Assembly: GCA_949987705.1 (NCBI GenBank)
Contig: CATLJY010000920.1
Coordinates: forward strand, 1 to 64,000
Length of the DNA: 64,000 nt
Source of the DNA: Thereva unica
Lineage: Eukaryota > Arthropoda > Insecta > Diptera > Therevidae
Direction of reading: 5' to 3'
This document shows, piece by piece, positions 22,784 through 34,260 of the stretch (the first letter of the stretch is position 1; each line of letters opens with the position of its first letter). The notes beneath the pieces were generated by a model that was not told the DNA's origin, made no database searches, and saw nothing but the letters and a program-made list of their open reading frames with translations. The position numbers and the translations under genes were made by a program.

Positions 22784-23556
22784 GTGCATACAGTTTTTTC
22801 ACGATAAATTCACCCTTTTGAAAATCAAATTAATCCTTTTGCAAATTAAATTCATCTTTTTACAAATCAAATTCACCCTTTTGCAAATTAATTTCACCCG
22901 TTTAAATATTAAGTACTTCTACATTATATATTACTAGTTGGAATCTGGTGCACCCATAACATAAGCCAATAGTATGGCGTGCGGCAAAACAATTGGGAAT
23001 CTCAAAATCGCTTTTTAATTGGCAGTGTCACAACGTTCCTTTAAAACCCCAAATCACGTGTTCGTTTATATTCCCAATCACAATTCCACGGTCTCACTGA
23101 CACTCTTGTCGTTGTCAGATGTAGGGAGTGTTGTTGCTCGTACACGAATTTCGAAGGGGAAATTACAATGCACGTGCGCTCCATACGCGAAATGTTAATG
23201 TGCGTGGAATTGTCATTTCCAATTTAAAGGATCGGCTAACATACTTATTTCTTACAATAAGCTGGATTTTGGAGAAGACTTCCTCGATGGTCTTCAGCAT
23301 TGGAGAATGTGGTGGTAGAAAAAGTAGAGGGCGTATTTTCTTACCAACAAAATGTATGAATAGAAATAGATTATGGTGTGTCGTGCTTGACCGAACCTGG
23401 ATTTACTAATATTATTATTATAGAAGTACTTAATTTCCAAACGGGTGAATTTGATTTGCAAAAGGGGGAATTTGATTTGCAAAAGGATGAATTTAATTTG
23501 CAAGAGGATTAATTTGATTTGCAAAAGGGTGAATTTAATGTGAAAAAACTGTACAC
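22784..23556. repeat. MITE with 21-bp tandem arrays in both arms
   Basis: Ends are inverted (GTG-ATACAGTTTTTTCAC type). Just inside each end lies an array of about five 21-bp units with consensus CCTTTTGCAAATCAAATTCA, at ~22810-22920 on the left and inverted at ~23441-23537 on the right. Read on the minus strand of the right array, the units are open and give seven-residue repeats (LLQIKF and similar), which is a by-product of the 21-bp period. The ~500-bp centre is unrecognised. Confidence 0.75.
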
Positions 23557-24320
23557 TCTTGAGGTACATTTAAAGCCAAAATTTAGGATGGGACGACAGT
23601 GGGATCATGTTGAAATAAAATATTTTAGGTACTTGAAAAGCTGAATGTTCAATGAACCCAATATAAAAAAATGTTTAGCTGCGAAAGAGCTGATATCAAT
23701 CGCTAATAATGTCGCGTTTTAATATTTTGGGTATGGCAAATTCAATAAAAATAAAGTCAACCCTCTAACTTGATCGAAAGCTACCCCCAGGACAACCCTT
23801 ATTACTAAAATTAATTGTTCCTCTCTTGCTTATGAAAACACTCTTAAAATTTTTTGTGTATAAATAGCCTATACCAAACCAACCATATCGGTCAAGGGAA
23901 AGCCACTCCCACAGCAACCCCTAACCTTATTATTTTTTACGCCCAAAATAAAGATTCACCGCGCCAATTTTTGAAGAACATACGCTTCTTCTTCTTTAAC
24001 GGCTCTACAACCGGGATCCGGTTCTGGCCTTCTTCCCAAGCCTCAAATCATGCCGCAGAAAACTAAGCCAAAGCCACAAAGACTCCTGGGCGAGTTTGAA
24101 AACTCCTGTAAAATTTCTCAATCATGAGCGTACAAGTAAATAACTCTCTGGGGATTTTCATACCCAGAATTCCTGAGCAAACTTACTCACGAGTGAGCGT
24201 ACTAGCAAACAACTCTCGCTCGTGAGTGAGTAGTGAGTTGAATGAGTCGAACTTGAGTTAGGATTTTCATACCAAGCCAAACAAAATTTTGAGGATGAAA
24301 TATTTTATTTCTTATTAGTT
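23557..24320. other. No intact gene; possible RTE 3' scrap near 23.98-24.06 kb
   Basis: The minus strand at ~23.98-24.02 kb reads GTAGAGCCGTTAAAGAAGAA, like the 3' terminus of RTE-type LINEs, but the scrap is too short to be sure. The remainder is the 3' flank of the second IR gene. Confidence 0.3.
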
Positions 24321-24323
24321 TCT

Positions 24324-26102
24324 TTAGGATGTCATAAAATTTTGTATTACATTTTTCTGTGATAAAACTGTCTCAACAATTAAACAAAAAAAACCCAAAA
24401 AATTCCCTAAAAGATACACTACAAAAATCAGTTGAAAATGAGTTAAGGTAATACTCTCAAATTCCTTCTGTTCGTCTCGGAATAACTTGAAAAAACCAGC
24501 TTTCAATCCATCCTGAAAGGCAACCTGATCACATATAGTGAAATACCCAGTTTCTTGTAGCCTTAGTATATGGTAATCAAAAGCATGCAGAAATGGAGAG
24601 TTTAGTTGTAGCGGTAACCGGAACAACATTTGGTTGGAGCAGAAACTGGTTTTTCTGAAAATGGGTCTACTCAGGACTCTCTGTTGTTCAAGCAAAATAC
24701 TTATTCCGGATTCTGCCACTATGAAAGCTAAGGATTTATTTAGTTGAGTCACATTTCCAAACCACCATTTATCCTCCAATGAAACTATAATATTTTTGAA
24801 GTCTTGAAAAAAGTTATCAGAAGACGAATTATCCATATTATAACTTTGAAGAACTGCGACTTGAAAACCACTTTTCCGTAGGTCATCTTTTGTTTGAATT
24901 TCGGGTTCATATGATGTCGTTGTAAGAAATGATGCCAAGAAGGATGAATACATATTCGATATAACAAAGCCCATAAATAACGATAAACCAAAAAACGTAG
25001 TCCATGCCTTTCCTAAGTTAAAATTTGCTTCGGGTATCGGATAAAACAGAACACATCGAAAAATGTCCGTCAGCAATTGTCCAAATTCGAATCTCCGCTT
25101 TATTTTGAGTGAGGTGAGATATCCAAATGTGGTAGCGTAAATAATAAAAGAGAATACTCCAATCCAAGTCCAATGAGTAAACGGTTGGATTATGTATCTA
25201 TAATGTGGCAAAGGTCCTGCAGTTGGAACAATTATACAACCTTTCTCAAAAATATGTGGATAAGCTAATGATATGCCACAAGTATTGTCAGGACTGTTCT
25301 CGTCTAGTACGTCTGGCAAACTAAAAATTCCCAAATCAATATCCTTATTTTTCAAAACTTGAAGTCTTTCTGACATATTCGGAAACTTCTTATTAATCCC
25401 GATAAAAGTTGCGTTATGCTTTTTAATGAACATTAAAACAATATTCGCTAAAATTCCAGTAAGGACCTTCTCACCTTTTTCATTTATATAGATGAATATC
25501 CGTGAAGGATTATATTCATAAAGGGTTTTTAGCCGATACCCTTTCATATCCTTCAACTTATCTCTGTATAAATATGTTGCAGGCGAATCAGTAACGTCTT
25601 CCACTTGTAAAATAGGAAACGGATCGAATGTGTACAACTTTCCTGTGTCGACAATCATTGCAACAACATTTAAGAAATAATTTTTCCAAAACCATCTGAA
25701 AACTCTGAACAAGTCAACTTCTTTCGTTTCTGCTGTGAAAACAGCCAAAATTTTCGTACTGTGGGTCCGATTTAAAACTGCATTTGCAATTTCTAAAATT
25801 GGAAAAGTTTCACTTTGAATAAACAAAAAACAGATGAAATTTTTGGTGAAATCCTCTTTTCCTGTAAAATCAACCCTTTTTGTTAAGAAAATCGTGGGCA
25901 AACAAAACTCCTTTTGAACTTTCGAACAAAAATCGTTTAAATCAAATTTTAATCCATCCTCAGAAATGATTAGTGCCTGTTCAAATTTGTGAAGTTGTTG
26001 CAATCGCTTAGTTAATTCAATTAAATCATTTTTTAAGGTCTTACAACACACACTAAGTGAACATAAAAACAAAAATATAACACGATATAATATTGTTGTC
26101 AT
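24324..26102 (-). CDS. Divergent ionotropic receptor (IR), intact, 592 aa
   Basis: Single-exon IR, opening with ATG and a hydrophobic leader (residues 1-20, ending SVCCKTL). Conserved blocks appear in the family order: YDTFDPFP-like (LYTFDPFPILQVEDV), YRDKLKDMKGYRLKTLY at the start of S1, membrane segment 1 at ~312-333 (WIGVFSFIIYATTFGYL), the pore region FMGFVISNMYSSFLASFLT, YEPEIQT at the start of S2, QLNSPFLHAFD, and a final membrane segment near 560-582 (LIFVVYLLGNFLGFFCLIVE). The frame is uninterrupted. It is more distant from the 30.9-kb and 57.5-kb genes than those are from each other. Likely a chemosensory channel subunit; ligand unknown. Confidence 0.9.
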   Translation of the reverse strand: MTTILYRVIFLFLCSLSVCCKTLKNDLIELTKRLQQLHKFEQALIISEDGLKFDLNDFCSKVQKEFCLPTIFLTKRVDFTGKEDFTKNFICFLFIQSETFPILEIANAVLNRTHSTKILAVFTAETKEVDLFRVFRWFWKNYFLNVVAMIVDTGKLYTFDPFPILQVEDVTDSPATYLYRDKLKDMKGYRLKTLYEYNPSRIFIYINEKGEKVLTGILANIVLMFIKKHNATFIGINKKFPNMSERLQVLKNKDIDLGIFSLPDVLDENSPDNTCGISLAYPHIFEKGCIIVPTAGPLPHYRYIIQPFTHWTWIGVFSFIIYATTFGYLTSLKIKRRFEFGQLLTDIFRCVLFYPIPEANFNLGKAWTTFFGLSLFMGFVISNMYSSFLASFLTTTSYEPEIQTKDDLRKSGFQVAVLQSYNMDNSSSDNFFQDFKNIIVSLEDKWWFGNVTQLNKSLAFIVAESGISILLEQQRVLSRPIFRKTSFCSNQMLFRLPLQLNSPFLHAFDYHILRLQETGYFTICDQVAFQDGLKAGFFKLFRDEQKEFESITLTHFQLIFVVYLLGNFLGFFCLIVETVLSQKNVIQNFMTS

Positions 26103-26865
26103 ACTTTATGCGGTACTGACCAATAACCACTGTAGAATATAACACTCATCTTGTTGAGGAAGATCTACTATGCTTTTAAAAGCGGACTGCAGTAATTATT
26201 ATACAAATCTTTACCAAACAATAAATCATTCCTCACTTTCATGAAATAGAGTCAAAAATGTTCTATTTTTATAACGTTTATTGATGGATTCTATGGAGCC
26301 TAGTAACTGCTCTCGAATTATTGGAAAAACTACTACCACTTGTTGGAATGGAACAAAAAGTCTTAATTATTAAAAAAAATCAATAAATCACATCTTATAA
26401 ATATTATTTTAATTACAAAAACTATTTTAAATCAATTGTTTGCCTTAAAAACACGAAAACATTTCAAAATAATATTCATTTCTGCACAGCGACGCACAAA
26501 ACACAAGACACATCCGCAATAACACCTAGAGAGCGCGTATCGAGAACAAAAGAAGAAAGCAGAATGCAGGTATTGGTACCCACCTCCAATAGCTATGTAT
26601 ATATGTATAATACGTCGTTGGAGAGGTCTTTTAGAGCTGAATGTAAGTTACTATGGCGTACAGTTCGAAATCTTTTGGATGGAGCTTTCACTGGAAGATT
26701 CAATAATTAAAAAATTAAGATGGCGGTTCCAAGATGGCGGCCGAATTTCGCTATTGTGCTCCCCTAATTTCGACATGCTATGAGGCGTCATTCAAAATTC
26801 AAAATGGCGGCCAATACGAAATGGCGGGCTACCTTTTTCCTTCTAACCCACTCGATATGGGTATT
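26103..26865. other. Upstream region of the second IR gene
   Basis: AT-rich 5' flank for the minus-strand gene. Around 26.72-26.83 kb there are several AAGATGGCGG/AAATGGCGG repeats, a motif common in dispersed repeats. No gene is seen. Confidence 0.4.
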
Positions 26866-26867
26866 AA

Positions 26868-27030
26868 ATAGGGCGCTAGCGAAAAGTTCCGGTGTTAATA
26901 AAATAACAATATATGTAAAAAGTCTCACGCGTTTTTACATTTCGAAAGGTAGGTTCTGTTTATATACTGACTGGACGAATAAAAACTTTAAAAGGGTATT
27001 TTTTTTAGTTTTTACCGTTTATCGCTTCCA
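26868..27030. repeat. Fragment related to the 8.25-kb MITE
   Basis: GGGCGCTAGCGAAAAGTTCC and the AATAAAAACTTTA block match the loop and arm of the MITE at 8254-8568, in the same order, with divergence. The arms are incomplete. Confidence 0.45.
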
Positions 27031-27680
27031 GCTATTTTATCCGACTATAGAAAACCTGAACGTACATATAATATTTCGTTCAATAGTCGACAATACTACG
27101 GATCACTATGGTTTGCCATTTCCACAAATAATCGATGTGTTTGGAGATAACCGAAAATATATGGAACACAATGAACCAAAGTTAAACAATAAAAACCCCG
27201 GGCCACGGCGCTTCGTGCCGTGGCATCGCATCTCGTGACAACGCCCAGTAGTTTGCTATCTGCACTTTGTTTCTCTTTATTTGATTTAACTGATCGCTTA
27301 GACATCTTGACGAATTAACTGATTCAACTATACCAATTTACAATTCTTAATTTTCGTCTAAATTCAGATTTTAGGATATCTCAGTTTTTAGGATTCATTC
27401 TTTATAATTTCGATTTCACTTCATTAGGTATTTTATAATTGAATTCGTTATCTACCAATACATATTAACCGAGTGCCGCTACGCGCAGTAGCCACTACTA
27501 CATGCAGTGTAACGCCCATATACGTCCATATTTGGCTAGATAGTTAACATAACTGAATAAACCAGTTTTTTGTGCAGCCCTTACACATATTATTTAAAAA
27601 AAAAATTGGAGTAACTACAACTAATACATGTTATTATTCCAAGAATTTCATTTTAAACCATATCGTACCTTGTAAAACAT
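27031..27680. other. No gene recognised
   Basis: A short open stretch up to 27238 shows no recognisable domain and is probably chance. The remainder is AT-rich with no structure that I can support. Confidence 0.4.
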
Positions 27681-27822
27681 TTACTATGATTACATGCATA
27701 CTTGAAGTCGGGTTCAAATAGGCTTGAAAATTATGTAACCCCAGATCGACTTCAAATCAAGAGCATTTAACTGTCAGTTCAAGTTCAAATCAAGTCCTCA
27801 GTCCGGCATGTAATCGTAGTAA
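27681..27822. repeat. Short MITE, 142 bp
   Basis: A 17-bp inverted terminal pair, TTACTATGATTACATGC with one mismatch on the right, bounds a unit with internal TTCAAAT-rich repeats. No clear target duplication is present. Confidence 0.5.
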
Positions 27823-28031
27823 TAGCATAACAGCAATAAAAACCCCCAATAAAGTGCTAAATAATTTTATTACAATTTTCAAACATCGGCATTTCTTATA
27901 ACGTAAAGTCATTCATTCATTACTATTACTTACGACTTGTTTAGAATTTCTAGGGAGAGAACAAGGCAAAATGGGGGGGGGGGGGGTTAGAATCCCGAAA
28001 ACTCAAACTTAAGCTTACACTGACCCCCCGC

Positions 28032-28321
28032 CAGGGCCGGATTTATAAATTGCGGGGCCCCAAGCACAACCTCGTGATGGGGCCCCCCAACAATGACTAC
28101 CGTAGTTACGTTTAGTTTTAAATTTATTATTTTAGTCGCAAAACTATGACGGTTGTATATTTGATTCGCAAAACAATATTATGAAAACACGATGGCCAAA
28201 CAATTTTTTTACTTCCCTTTTATCTAAAGACGAACCAAACAAAATATAAGAGGCGCGGGGCTCCCTGAGGGTAGGGGCCTCAAGCAATTGCTTGTTTTGC
28301 TTGTTGGTAAATCCGGCACTG
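28032..28321. mobile_element. hAT MITE, 290 bp, 8-bp target duplication
   Basis: Left end CAGGGCCGGATTTA, right end inverted CAGTGCCGGATTTAC, both with GGGGCC blocks inside. CCCCCCGC flanks it on both sides (28024-28031 and 28322-28329). The TIR is close to that of the hAT derivative in the BEL element, so both belong to related ZMYM1-type hAT families. Confidence 0.85.
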
Positions 28322-28499
28322 CCCCCCGCCCCCCCCCCCCCCCTACACATCCCAAAAATAAAATCTTGTCCTGCATTTTTGCAATGTTAAAGTACCATTT
28401 CCATGGACTAATGATGGTTATCTGGGCCTGAGATGAACCATGGCAAATAAAGTATCTATTGAAACCGTTAAAAGAACAATGCAAAATTTGAGAAGTAAA

Positions 28500-30260
28500 A
28501 ACCAATTATTTTGATGAGTAACTGTTTTATTGGCATAGATTTCGGGCCAAAGGTGCCAGTTGTCCCGACAGATTCGCGGGCCGATGAAATTAATGCCCGT
28601 CTAAAATCATTCATTTAGGGACAGATTGAAAAACCCTATTTGAAACACAATATGAGATCCCAATCGGAAAACTCAGAATTCAGTACTATTATTCTCAACA
28701 AATCATACAGAAAATGTTCTGAGATTAATGATAATCATAGCATTGAGCTGCTGGCTGCTCTTTGAAAGTTCGTAATAGACACGGAAATGTTGATGAGCGA
28801 CATTTATGATTATTTGCAAAATATCAACTCCACTAAGTCGATTCACTCAGCAGTGTCGCAAATGTTATAATACTTGCAAGTGAAACATCGAGCATCGTTT
28901 ATACACAAGCGCTACAGTGAATTGCTGTGGGAAAGAGCAACGGCCCTTTTCTGGATCAAATCATTGTTTCGTCTTATAATGCTGTCAATGTTCGTCTCAA
29001 GCCGAAATGTATTTACTTGATTTTTTTAGGGGTGCCAAATTGTGCATTTTTGGGCTGCACAATGGGTGGTAATTTTGGGAAATTGGTGACCTTTTTTAGA
29101 GCTTTTTTGGGAAAAAAATGTTGAGGTCGTCAAAGAACAAGTTCTGCACAGCCAGCGTGCCAATTACCTGTAAACGTCAAACTCTACGCGTACAAGACGT
29201 ATTCTGAATATGTACAAGTGGTGCTCGACCTCGAATCTACAAAAAAACCACTGGCAAGTGGCAATTCCCTTGAAGCACGCACCGACCGCTAAAGGTATTC
29301 ACATGAATTCTCTGTCCGTGTTGGTCAAGTCTAGAGAATGCCACTGATTGTGTAGTCGAAAATTCTCGCAAATTGTTGATTCACTGTACAGCGGATCCTT
29401 ACAGCTGTACAGCGGATCCTTACCTGTACAGCGGATATAGCCGTAGAAAGTGGCACATCCACCAACTTGGTAAAAGGTCATCAAATGCGAAGCAGCTCTT
29501 ATAAGTTCGCATTTGCAGCCGTTATTTGGCAAGACGTCCTGGCATCGGTAAATAAAGTTCAAAATATTTACAATCCGCAACAATGGAACTGGCCAAAGCG
29601 ATGGCGACATTTTGAACGTTTGCACAATTCAGAATTGCCAGAGGACGATTGGCGTACGATATTTATTGTGCCCAGGCTGCCGTATTCGGTTTCGTATTGG
29701 GCTTTATAAGTACATTCTCGACATCGCAATCGCTGTACTGTATGATGTCGAGAAACATTACGGTTTCCTGCATCACATTAATGATACCGGATTCAAGCCA
29801 AACATGGTGCTCGAGGAAGACCTCTGGAATCCTACCACTAGAATATCAGACATCAGTGGTAAGGATCTCTGCTACGAAATGTCGATGTACGCTTCCATTA
29901 CTTCCAAAGCTTGCAAAGGCATTTGTAGCTCAATCGAATTTTTAAATTCGTTATGCTCTCGCTCTCGCTTTTGCGTCTTGAGCCCTATTTCAGTTGAAGT
30001 CGCTACCGCGGAGCAATTGATAAAATCATATTTGCATAACAACATGTCCGACCACCGAATGTCCAATTTGGCTATTTATTTGTTTGGCCAATGTGACACA
30101 AGAGGACATAGTCTGCCGTTTCGCTTCCATGAGCACCAGAAATTCGATCTGCGCGCCGTCTCAATAGCCCATGTGATCCGACGACTATGTAAACATTATA
30201 TAGGGCCTATTTTCCTTAATTCTGTAGCGGAGATGGGTCTCTATGAAAGGAACTGAAGGG
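28500..30260 (+). pseudogene. Decayed hAT (ZMYM1-type) transposase
   Basis: The clear part runs from ~29.44 to 30.11 kb: FAFAAVIWQDVLASVNKVQN matches the catalytic-core-to-tail region of ZMYM1/DUF4371 hAT proteins, then HYGFLHHI, KDLCYEM, SIEFLNSL, and the C-terminal dimerisation motif region ending LIKSYLHNNMSDHRMSNLAI. The stretch 28.5-29.4 kb has no open frame and is likely the eroded N-terminal part. A triple ~20-bp repeat of CTGTACAGCGGATCC is at 29.38-29.44 kb. Multiple stops and shifts mean it is dead. The open 29612-30256 frame is a remnant and not a host gene. Confidence 0.7.
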
Positions 30261-30927
30261 AATTTGTTTTTGGACTCTCTGGGGCTTCTCGCTAAATTTT
30301 TCCACAGGGTCTCCAATTGTCTGGCCACTGCACTGCTTGTATGTTAGTGTATAGTGGGGATAGTCGCACACTATCAGGAATAACTACTATCAGGAATCAC
30401 TCCTGAAAATATTAGCCACGTAGTCCAAGAAAGGATTTATTGAACGTCTGTTACCTATTCAAGCTGCGAATTAGAGAAAATGAGTATTTTAAATCTTGAA
30501 AACGACGTTATCTCATGAATGGCAATTCGTAAGGGAAAATGTATAGTATCTTTTTTCAAAAGAATTGCATAATCTACAAACTTTGTTAATGTTAAAACTT
30601 GCCGTTTAAGATTTTTATGACCTTTGACTTTTAATATCTCAAGATGCGGACACGAGATTATATGAGACTTTTGATATCCATCAGTTAGAATGCCGATGTT
30701 GACCGCTTTTCTTTGGATTAATTGACTGGATAACTAGTTCAAATTCTAAATGACTCTCCCTCCCAATAATTTAAATGGAGTTCCAAAGTTGGTTTTATTT
30801 GCCTCTATAAATTGGCCAACCAGACGACAGTAGTAGTTCCAAACCTAAACAAACTTTTCTTATTAAAAACGAAGAATTTTTTTTTTATTAAAATATATGA
30901 TTAACATGACACAAAAGAACATATCAA
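30261..30927. other. 3' flank of the third IR gene, nothing recognised
   Basis: AT-rich intergenic sequence with no supported feature. Confidence 0.45.
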
Positions 30928-32715
30928 CTAAGTATGTTCTTTCTTATTCTTAATGAAGTTATATAAATTCTCAACTACAAAAGCAATAAAAGCACATAAT
31001 AGTCCATAGAAGCACAAAAACCAAGCTACTTTTAAGTGACAGAATGTCAACTGAACCTCGTCCATCTCATCATCCCTAAATCTCTTAAGTAGTCCACTAT
31101 TAATGCCATCATCCAAAACCATCATCAACCACTTGAGTTGTAGACCACCTTGCCGAATTTCCGTGATAAACTTGTTCAATGGCTCCAGGAATGGCGAATC
31201 GAATCGTAACGGGAAGCATCCTCTTAAATCTACGAAGTTGACATTTGAAATTCGCAAAATATTTTGTTTCAAGTACGCTTGTTGTCCTTGATAGAAAGTG
31301 AATTTTATTGTTGGTAAAGGATACAAGTAGGAGGTATTGTATTGTCTCAAGTGTGCATCTGCGGTATCTCCATCGACTGGTAAGATAAGGGGTGACAGTT
31401 CTTCGGTGTATTTAGTTGAATTCAGTATGTATGGCACAAAGTATCCGACTGTCATTATTTTTCGTCCTGATTGTATAACATCGTGAATAGTGTCGATTGA
31501 CGGCTCGTAGATTTCCGATGTTAGGAAGCTGGCCAGGAGAGAGATGTAGTAATTGGACAGTATGAAGCCGATGAAAAGTGGTATTCCAAAGAAGCACTTC
31601 CAAATTGGATGTTGCAACAAGTGTCGACCTGTCATTGGCATATAGAGAAGAGCCTGCATTACATTCAAAGCGATAACACCGAGTTTAGCATCTAGTTTAT
31701 ATTTACGAGCGATGAACCAGCCTAAGAGAGATATGAAAAGGGTTATTGTTGGCAAGAGCCACCAAACCTCAGTTTTAAATGGTTTTGCAATATACTTGGA
31801 AGAATGTATCGGCTTCCCCATTGGAACAATAAGTCGTAGTTGAGCCTGCATTATTGGACTGCTCTGCCAGTACTTGTTGAAGTCGATTAGCGGATGAGCG
31901 TGAATCCCGACGTCGATAAGTTTCTTATCTAAAAGTTGCAAAGTTTTTTCAAAATCCAAACTGTGAGTGGAGTTTGCCACTTTGACTTCGGCAAGTGTTC
32001 CATTGTGCCTTTTAATAAACGCCAAATATGCCTTCGCTGCAATTCCAGTCACAAACAGTTTTCCGTTTGCGTCTATATTACGCAAAACTCTTGGAGGATC
32101 GTTTTGTATTGGCGTCTTGAACTTGTATCCATTTAAATTCACAAGTTTATCCGGGTACATTTCATCAATGCTGTCCAAAGTTTTATTTTGAAGTGTAATG
32201 ACCGGAAAAGGAGTATAAGAAAAAATTTGTGTTTTACCATTTGCATCACGAAGCAGGATTAAAACATTAATAATATATTGGCTCCAGCACCATGCTACAA
32301 GCTCTGACAAATCGATATAGGATACGAACTGCTGCAACAAAACTATTACAACTTTTGATCCCAACATCTTCTGCATGGAACTGCTAAAAAAATCACGCAA
32401 AACATCCTTTGAGTTTTGTAGAAACATCAAGGACATCGAACTTCGATTTAGGATATCACATAAATCGCGACTGGAACTCTCTGTACACCAAATCACTGCA
32501 ATAGTTATGTCCTTCTGAATACCGCGTAAAAACACATCCAAATCCTCGCCGTTGTAGTGTGTTTCATTGTAAAAAATGACGAAGTCATTGAAATTATAAA
32601 ACGACTTAAGATTTATAATTAACTTTATCAAATGTGTAAAATTTAAGGCGAATCCTTGAGTTATTGTTAAAAGTAAATAAATTATTACTTTCACTTCAAT
32701 ACCGTGGAAAATCAT
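30928..32715 (-). CDS. Divergent ionotropic receptor (IR), intact, 595 aa
   Basis: Single-exon IR. I place the start at the ATG at 32715 (MIFHGIEVKV), which gives a signal peptide ending near GFA-LNF; an upstream in-frame TTG is not needed. S1 starts at about 187 with YPDKLVNLNGYKFKTPIQND, membrane segment 1 is at ~317-336, the pore/second segment at ~372-398 (LLASFLT), S2 carries RFDSPFLEPLN, and the last membrane segment lies near 562-584. It is the closest paralogue of the interrupted IR at 57.5 kb: both share TPIQNDPPRVLR, LDFEKTL, IHAHPLIDFNKYW and PIMQAQLRLIVP almost unchanged. This supports a duplication within the array. Confidence 0.92.
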   Translation of the reverse strand: MIFHGIEVKVIIYLLLTITQGFALNFTHLIKLIINLKSFYNFNDFVIFYNETHYNGEDLDVFLRGIQKDITIAVIWCTESSSRDLCDILNRSSMSLMFLQNSKDVLRDFFSSSMQKMLGSKVVIVLLQQFVSYIDLSELVAWCWSQYIINVLILLRDANGKTQIFSYTPFPVITLQNKTLDSIDEMYPDKLVNLNGYKFKTPIQNDPPRVLRNIDANGKLFVTGIAAKAYLAFIKRHNGTLAEVKVANSTHSLDFEKTLQLLDKKLIDVGIHAHPLIDFNKYWQSSPIMQAQLRLIVPMGKPIHSSKYIAKPFKTEVWWLLPTITLFISLLGWFIARKYKLDAKLGVIALNVMQALLYMPMTGRHLLQHPIWKCFFGIPLFIGFILSNYYISLLASFLTSEIYEPSIDTIHDVIQSGRKIMTVGYFVPYILNSTKYTEELSPLILPVDGDTADAHLRQYNTSYLYPLPTIKFTFYQGQQAYLKQNILRISNVNFVDLRGCFPLRFDSPFLEPLNKFITEIRQGGLQLKWLMMVLDDGINSGLLKRFRDDEMDEVQLTFCHLKVAWFLCFYGLLCAFIAFVVENLYNFIKNKKEHT

Positions 32716-33475
32716 GGTCAAAACTTAAGGACACGATTGTTCTGTATAACCTGCTTTTGTTCGGCACATGGAAATTACACAAAAAAATTTTGTCAATTTA
32801 GTTTGGTAATCAGGATAATTACTTAATCTAATTTATCTTAATTAAGTATATAGTGTATACAGCGATCCCTTCTTTTTATCGGAAAAGCTTTTTAGGTAAA
32901 GTGATTGATTAAGCCAATCCCGTAATTTAAAGTGAGTTAGTCGTGCTTCATCCCTCGATAATGGCAGGCTTGCAGTGAAATTAAATGGCAGAAATATTCT
33001 CATTGATCCATCCATCGACGATAATCACTGGCTTAGTAGTAGATTGTTTACATGTTTAGGGTTTGTTTAAATTGATGTGAGTCAATCATTCGAATTTGAA
33101 TCAATTAATATCAGAGGTATCGAAATCACCTTGGAGACGGTTGCAAGTGATATCGATTTGAGTAAGGTGTTAATTAAAAAAAATTATCTTTATCCCTTAA
33201 TTCAGAAAATAGTGTTTCGATTTTTTTTAATTCTGATAAACCAAGCTTTAAAATCACCATTTGCACTACCAGAGTGTGATGTCTTCATGCCCGCTGTATA
33301 GCGGGCACGGCACACGGGCGCCACTTTCAGGGGGGCGCCAAACACAACAATCTCTCTATCATAATCATTTTCATCATTTGTACTTATTTGTCTTTATTAT
33401 GCCATAATAATTCCATGTATTTATCTCCTTAAAAAATAAACCGATAAACCGAAAACGTGTGCAGGTTCAAACCAC
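32716..33475. other. Upstream region of the third IR gene
   Basis: AT-rich 5' flank. Around 33.29-33.36 kb is a GC-rich scrap (GCGGGCACGGCACACGGGCG) that looks like a repeat remnant. No gene recognised. Confidence 0.4.
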
Positions 33476-33479
33476 TTAA

Positions 33480-34222
33480 GGGGAGGTTCCTTTGATCGGC
33501 GATGGAAAAATCTTTTTTTTTTTTTTTACATATTATCAATCTATAATATGTTAAAAACATGATCCTAAAACCGTTTTGCATTTTATGCAGTTTTTAGAAA
33601 GTTACAGCGCTTCAAAGAGAAGCGTGCAACTGTCAAAGCAGTACAACTAGCCGCGCGTTCTAAAACTTTAAACGCGTTTTTCGGAGACTTGGTATTTTCA
33701 GTGCGCGGTACAATGTATCTCGAGAAGCACTTATCGGATTCACTTGAAATTTTAAAGTCTTGTGTAAAATTCAATTTAGGGGGCCTTGGTCCATTACTAA
33801 TAATATATTTTAATAATAAACAATTTTACGCTTGTCTTAAACAAACAAAACACGCTCCAAAACACGACCTTAATTTTCAAGTGGATAACTTTGTCTGTTC
33901 TTTTTATCAAAATTTCGGAAATTTTGGTTCAAGGGCCCCTAAATACGTTTATTTAACTAACTTAAAAAATGTTTATGTTTCAGTGACCCCTACGACCCTG
34001 GGGAACGTACCGCGCAGACGCATGCATGGCGCGCAAGGCCTCACGGCGATTTGGCTGGAGCCGCCATTTTGAATTGAAAGAGGGGGGAAAAAATAAATTT
34101 AGGGACTCTTTTTATCAATAAACATTGTACAAAAAACCGTTTGTTCATATTACATTTCTTTATACCTCAAAAAAATTCATCAAAGTGACGAACTTTTCAG
34201 AGTCGATCAGAGGAACCTCCCC
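33480..34222. mobile_element. TTAA-flanked DNA transposon, nonautonomous, 743 bp
   Basis: TIRs start GGGGAGGTTCCTYTGATC at both ends and TTAA lies immediately outside each (33476-33479 and 34223-34226), as for piggyBac or Kolobok-type elements. No transposase is present. Confidence 0.8.
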
Positions 34223-34260
34223 TTAAGAAGGATCGATCCCTGAAAATAGTATAGTGTAAG

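Noticed and set aside
22784..23556. CRISPR-like array
   Set aside because: The 21-bp units are directly adjacent with no spacers, and the DNA is eukaryotic.
23294..23569. Seven-residue repeat protein (LLQIKF units) on the minus strand
   Set aside because: The periodicity comes from a 21-bp DNA repeat present in both arms of a MITE; there is no independent evidence of coding.
29612..30256. 214-codon open frame as a possible host gene
   Set aside because: Its central and C-terminal part follows the order of hAT ZMYM1-type transposases (KDLCYEM, SIEFLNSL, then the dimerisation motif), so it is a transposon relic in partly wrong frame.
32716..32721. Start of the third IR at an upstream TTG
   Set aside because: The ATG two codons downstream aligns with the paralogue's start and gives a normal signal peptide.
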